DNA of 7,726 nucleotides from PVC group bacterium (GTDB lineage Bacteria > Verrucomicrobiota > Kiritimatiellia > SS1-B-03-39 > UBA6053), in the NCBI GenBank assembly GCA_003565815.1, contig PXAS01000421.1, positions 1-7,726 on the forward strand. Reading direction: 5' to 3'. Shown here in pieces: positions 5,970 through 7,726 of the stretch. The position numbers and the translations under genes were made by a program. The notes under the pieces were generated by a model, which saw only the letters and a list, made by a program, of their open reading frames with translations, did not search any database and was not told where the DNA came from. How positions within the stretch are numbered: the first letter of the stretch is position 1; every line of letters starts with the position of its first letter.

Positions 5970-6728
5970 ATGAATCCCGAAGAAATCCCCATGGATGAAT
6001 CCCCCTTGATCTCCAATCCCCATTCACCCGAACCCGAAACGAATGCAGTCGAAGCCGCGCCCGCAAACGAGGCCCTGCTCACGGAAATCGAGGCCCGGGT
6101 ACTGGGTGCGCTGATGGAAAAAGAATTGGCCACCCCGGAACACTATCCCTTGACGCTGAGTTCCCTGGTGGCCGCCTGCAACCAGAAGTCGAACCGCGAC
6201 CCGGTGATGAGCATGGAGACCAAAGTCGTGGAACAGGTGCTCATGGTGCTGCGTCGGGACAAAAAACTGGCCTGCCTCGTGCATGAAGCCGGCGCCAGGG
6301 TGCCCAAATTCCGGCACGAGGTTCACAATCAATACGGATTGACCCCGGTGGAACGGGCGGTGATGGCCGAACTGATGCTCCGCGGTCCGCAGACCCTGGC
6401 GGAATTGCGCAACCGTGTGCCCCGCATGGTGCCCGACCTTCAGGAGGGACAGGTGGAAAGCGCCCTGGAGGCATTGGCCATGGTGCGGGGCGTGAAAATG
6501 GTGGCGCAGTTGCCCAAGGCGCATGGACGTCGGGAATCCCGTTACGCCCATCAGCTTTGCGGAGAAGTGCTCACCGAAGCCGGATCCTCCGGCCCGGTGG
6601 TGATCGAGGCGCCGCCACCTCCGGAAACCTCCCGCTTGCTGGCGTTGGAAGCGGAGGTCAAGGGCCTGCAGACGGAACTCGAAGACTTGCGGGAGGCGTT
6701 TCAGACCTTCCGCAAGTCATTCGAGTAA
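5970..6728 (+). CDS. YceH-family (DUF480) winged-helix protein
   Basis: The 252-residue product matches E. coli YceH as I remember it: LTEIEARVLGALMEKE near 37-52, TPEHYPL (55-61), ACNQKSNRDPVM (69-80), a second winged-helix-like part from LTPVERAVMAELMLRGPQT (124-142) to ELRNRV, and GRRESRYAHQLCGEV (186-200). The fold suggests DNA or protein binding, but I know of no established function. A C-terminal stretch (about 220-250) looks like a short coiled coil, as in E. coli. The first 35 or so residues are acidic, Pro-rich and not part of the family core. The start is uncertain: ATG 5970, ATG 5991 (weak GAAG 8 bases before) and TTG 5952 are all in frame. It follows pdxJ by 24 bases and is probably cotranscribed. 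The stop codon is 3 bases from that of the convergent pntB. Confidence 0.9.
   Translation: MNPEEIPMDESPLISNPHSPEPETNAVEAAPANEALLTEIEARVLGALMEKELATPEHYPLTLSSLVAACNQKSNRDPVMSMETKVVEQVLMVLRRDKKLACLVHEAGARVPKFRHEVHNQYGLTPVERAVMAELMLRGPQTLAELRNRVPRMVPDLQEGQVESALEALAMVRGVKMVAQLPKAHGRRESRYAHQLCGEVLTEAGSSGPVVIEAPPPPETSRLLALEAEVKGLQTELEDLREAFQTFRKSFE
6684..6718 (+). terminator. Strong hairpin at the yceH/pntB junction
   Basis: GACTTGCGG (6684-6692) pairs perfectly with CCGCAAGTC (6710-6718). On the plus-strand RNA the stem extends inward through G-U, A-U, G-C and G-C, giving 13 pairs and a 9-base loop (6697-6705). It lies inside the last codons of yceH, 7 bases before its stop codon. Read from the other side it comes 13 bases after the pntB stop codon. 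No U-tract follows on either strand. A transcription end for one or both convergent genes is plausible but inferred. Confidence 0.35.
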
Positions 6729-6731
6729 TCC

Positions 6732-7726
6732 TTAGTCCTCTTTGAACGAGGCCACCAGGGCCTGCACGCTCGCTTTCGCGTCCCCCAGCAACATGCGGGT
6801 GTTTTCGCAGAAGAAGAGGGGGTTTTCCACCCCCGCGTATCCGGGGCGGAGGCTGCGTTTGAGGACGATACAGGTTTTGGCGAGGTCCACGTTGATGATG
6901 GGCATGCCCCAGAGCGGACTGGTTTCGTCGGTGCGCGCGGCCGGGTTGACCACGTCGTTGGCGCCAATGACGATGGCCACGTCGGCGGCGGGCATGTTGG
7001 GATTCACGTCCTCGGGTTCCACCAATTGTTCATAGGGCACGTCCGCTTCCGCAAGCAACACGTTCATGTGGCCCGGCATGCGGCCCGCCACCGGGTGGAT
7101 GGCGAACTGCACTTCACAGCCATTCTCTTCGAGCAGAGCCGCCAATTCCTTGACCGCGTGCTGCGCCTGGGCCACGGCCATCCCATAGCCGGGCACGAAA
7201 ATGACGCTGCTGGCCGCTTCGAGGATATAATACGTGTCCTCGGCTGAGATGGGATTGGCTTCGCCTTGCACATCTTTGCCCGCAGACCCGGCCACGGCGC
7301 TACCGAATCCACTGAAGAGCACGTTGCTCAAGCTGCGGTTCATGGCCTTGCACATGATGCCCGTCAGGATCAATCCCGACGCGCCCACCAAAGACCCGGC
7401 CACGATCAGCACCGTGTTGCTGATGATAAAGCCCGCCGCGCAGGCGGCCAGGCCCGAGTAGGAGTTCAACAGCGCGATCACCACCGGCATGTCGGCGCCG
7501 CCGATCGGAATCACGACCATCACCCCAAAGGCAAAACTCAGCAAAATGGCCAGGAACAGCCAGGCGCCCCCGAAGGTGGTGGCAAAGACAATTCCCAGCA
7601 GAACCAGGGCCCCCAGAATCCCGAGGTTGACATAATTCTGTCCTTTGAACAGAACCGGTTTCCCGTCAATTTTCTCGGCGAGTTTCAAATAGGCCACCAG
7701 CGAGCCGGTGAACGTCACCCCGCCGA
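6732..7726 (-). CDS. pntB: NAD(P) transhydrogenase subunit beta, 5' end cut by window
   Basis: PntB is the inner-membrane subunit of the proton-translocating transhydrogenase, which uses the proton gradient to reduce NADP+ with NADH. The window holds about 330 C-terminal residues of a protein usually near 460. The frame stays open to the right edge (two Gly codons precede VTFTGS), so the GTG at 7718 is internal and not the start. Visible parts are the GGVTFTGS loop, several membrane helices of domain II (about residues 30-125 of the visible part), then the NADP(H)-binding domain III with VPGYGMAVAQAQ (175-186), HPVAGRMPGHMNVLL (208-222), GANDVVNP (252-259) and INVDLAKTCIVLKRSLRPGYAG (275-296, key residues Asp278, Lys287, Arg288, Tyr294). 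Gene order in this family predicts pntA further right. It converges on yceH with 3 bases between the stop codons. Confidence 0.96.
   Translation of the reverse strand, partial: GGVTFTGSLVAYLKLAEKIDGKPVLFKGQNYVNLGILGALVLLGIVFATTFGGAWLFLAILLSFAFGVMVVIPIGGADMPVVIALLNSYSGLAACAAGFIISNTVLIVAGSLVGASGLILTGIMCKAMNRSLSNVLFSGFGSAVAGSAGKDVQGEANPISAEDTYYILEAASSVIFVPGYGMAVAQAQHAVKELAALLEENGCEVQFAIHPVAGRMPGHMNVLLAEADVPYEQLVEPEDVNPNMPAADVAIVIGANDVVNPAARTDETSPLWGMPIINVDLAKTCIVLKRSLRPGYAGVENPLFFCENTRMLLGDAKASVQALVASFKED

Noticed and set aside
7718..7718. GTG at 7718 as the start of pntB
   Set aside because: The frame stays open to the window edge and the preceding Gly-Gly codons fit the conserved PntB loop, so the gene continues to the right.

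Overview
This is a GC-rich bacterial window with densely packed metabolic genes and one 450-base repeat-filled stretch at the left edge. PdxJ, an alpha-D-glucose-type phosphoglucomutase, a YceH-family protein and a proton-translocating transhydrogenase together point to a Gram-negative bacterium. The left stretch is built from short period-10 motifs (CACGGATTCN and CACTGATTCN). From memory, repeats of this style litter intergenic DNA in Planctomycetota and Verrucomicrobiota, so a PVC-type bacterium is my guess. It is an inference, because no rRNA or marker gene is present.

Layout, left to right. Bases 1-451 hold no convincing gene, but contain a 34-base exact direct repeat, period-10 motif arrays and several perfect hairpins. 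Bases 452-2104 (minus) encode phosphoglucomutase (pgm). Divergent from it, bases 2164-2772 (plus) encode a small DnaQ-like 3'-5' exonuclease. An AT-rich 167-base gap follows, with a perfect 14-base palindrome and a strong ribosome binding site.

Next comes a tight plus-strand run, probably one operon: a MalK/UgpC-type ABC transporter ATPase (2940-4046), a membrane-anchored protein with two degenerate GGDEF-like domains (4052-5200), pdxJ (5220-5945) and a yceH-family gene (5970-6728). Gaps inside the run are 5, 19 and 24 bases. At the right end pntB (minus) converges on yceH with only 3 bases between stop codons, and it is cut by the window edge.

Functionally, Pgm and the MalK-like ATPase fit uptake and use of sugars or maltodextrins. 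PdxJ makes pyridoxine 5'-phosphate, the vitamin B6 precursor, and PntB supplies NADPH from the proton gradient. The genes do not form an obvious dedicated pathway. I found no phage, transposase, CRISPR or defence system. The least conventional items are the double pseudo-GGDEF protein, the exonuclease with Glu in place of a catalytic Asp, the repeat block whose motif runs into the pgm 3' end, the palindrome upstream of the ATPase gene and the strong hairpin at the yceH/pntB junction.
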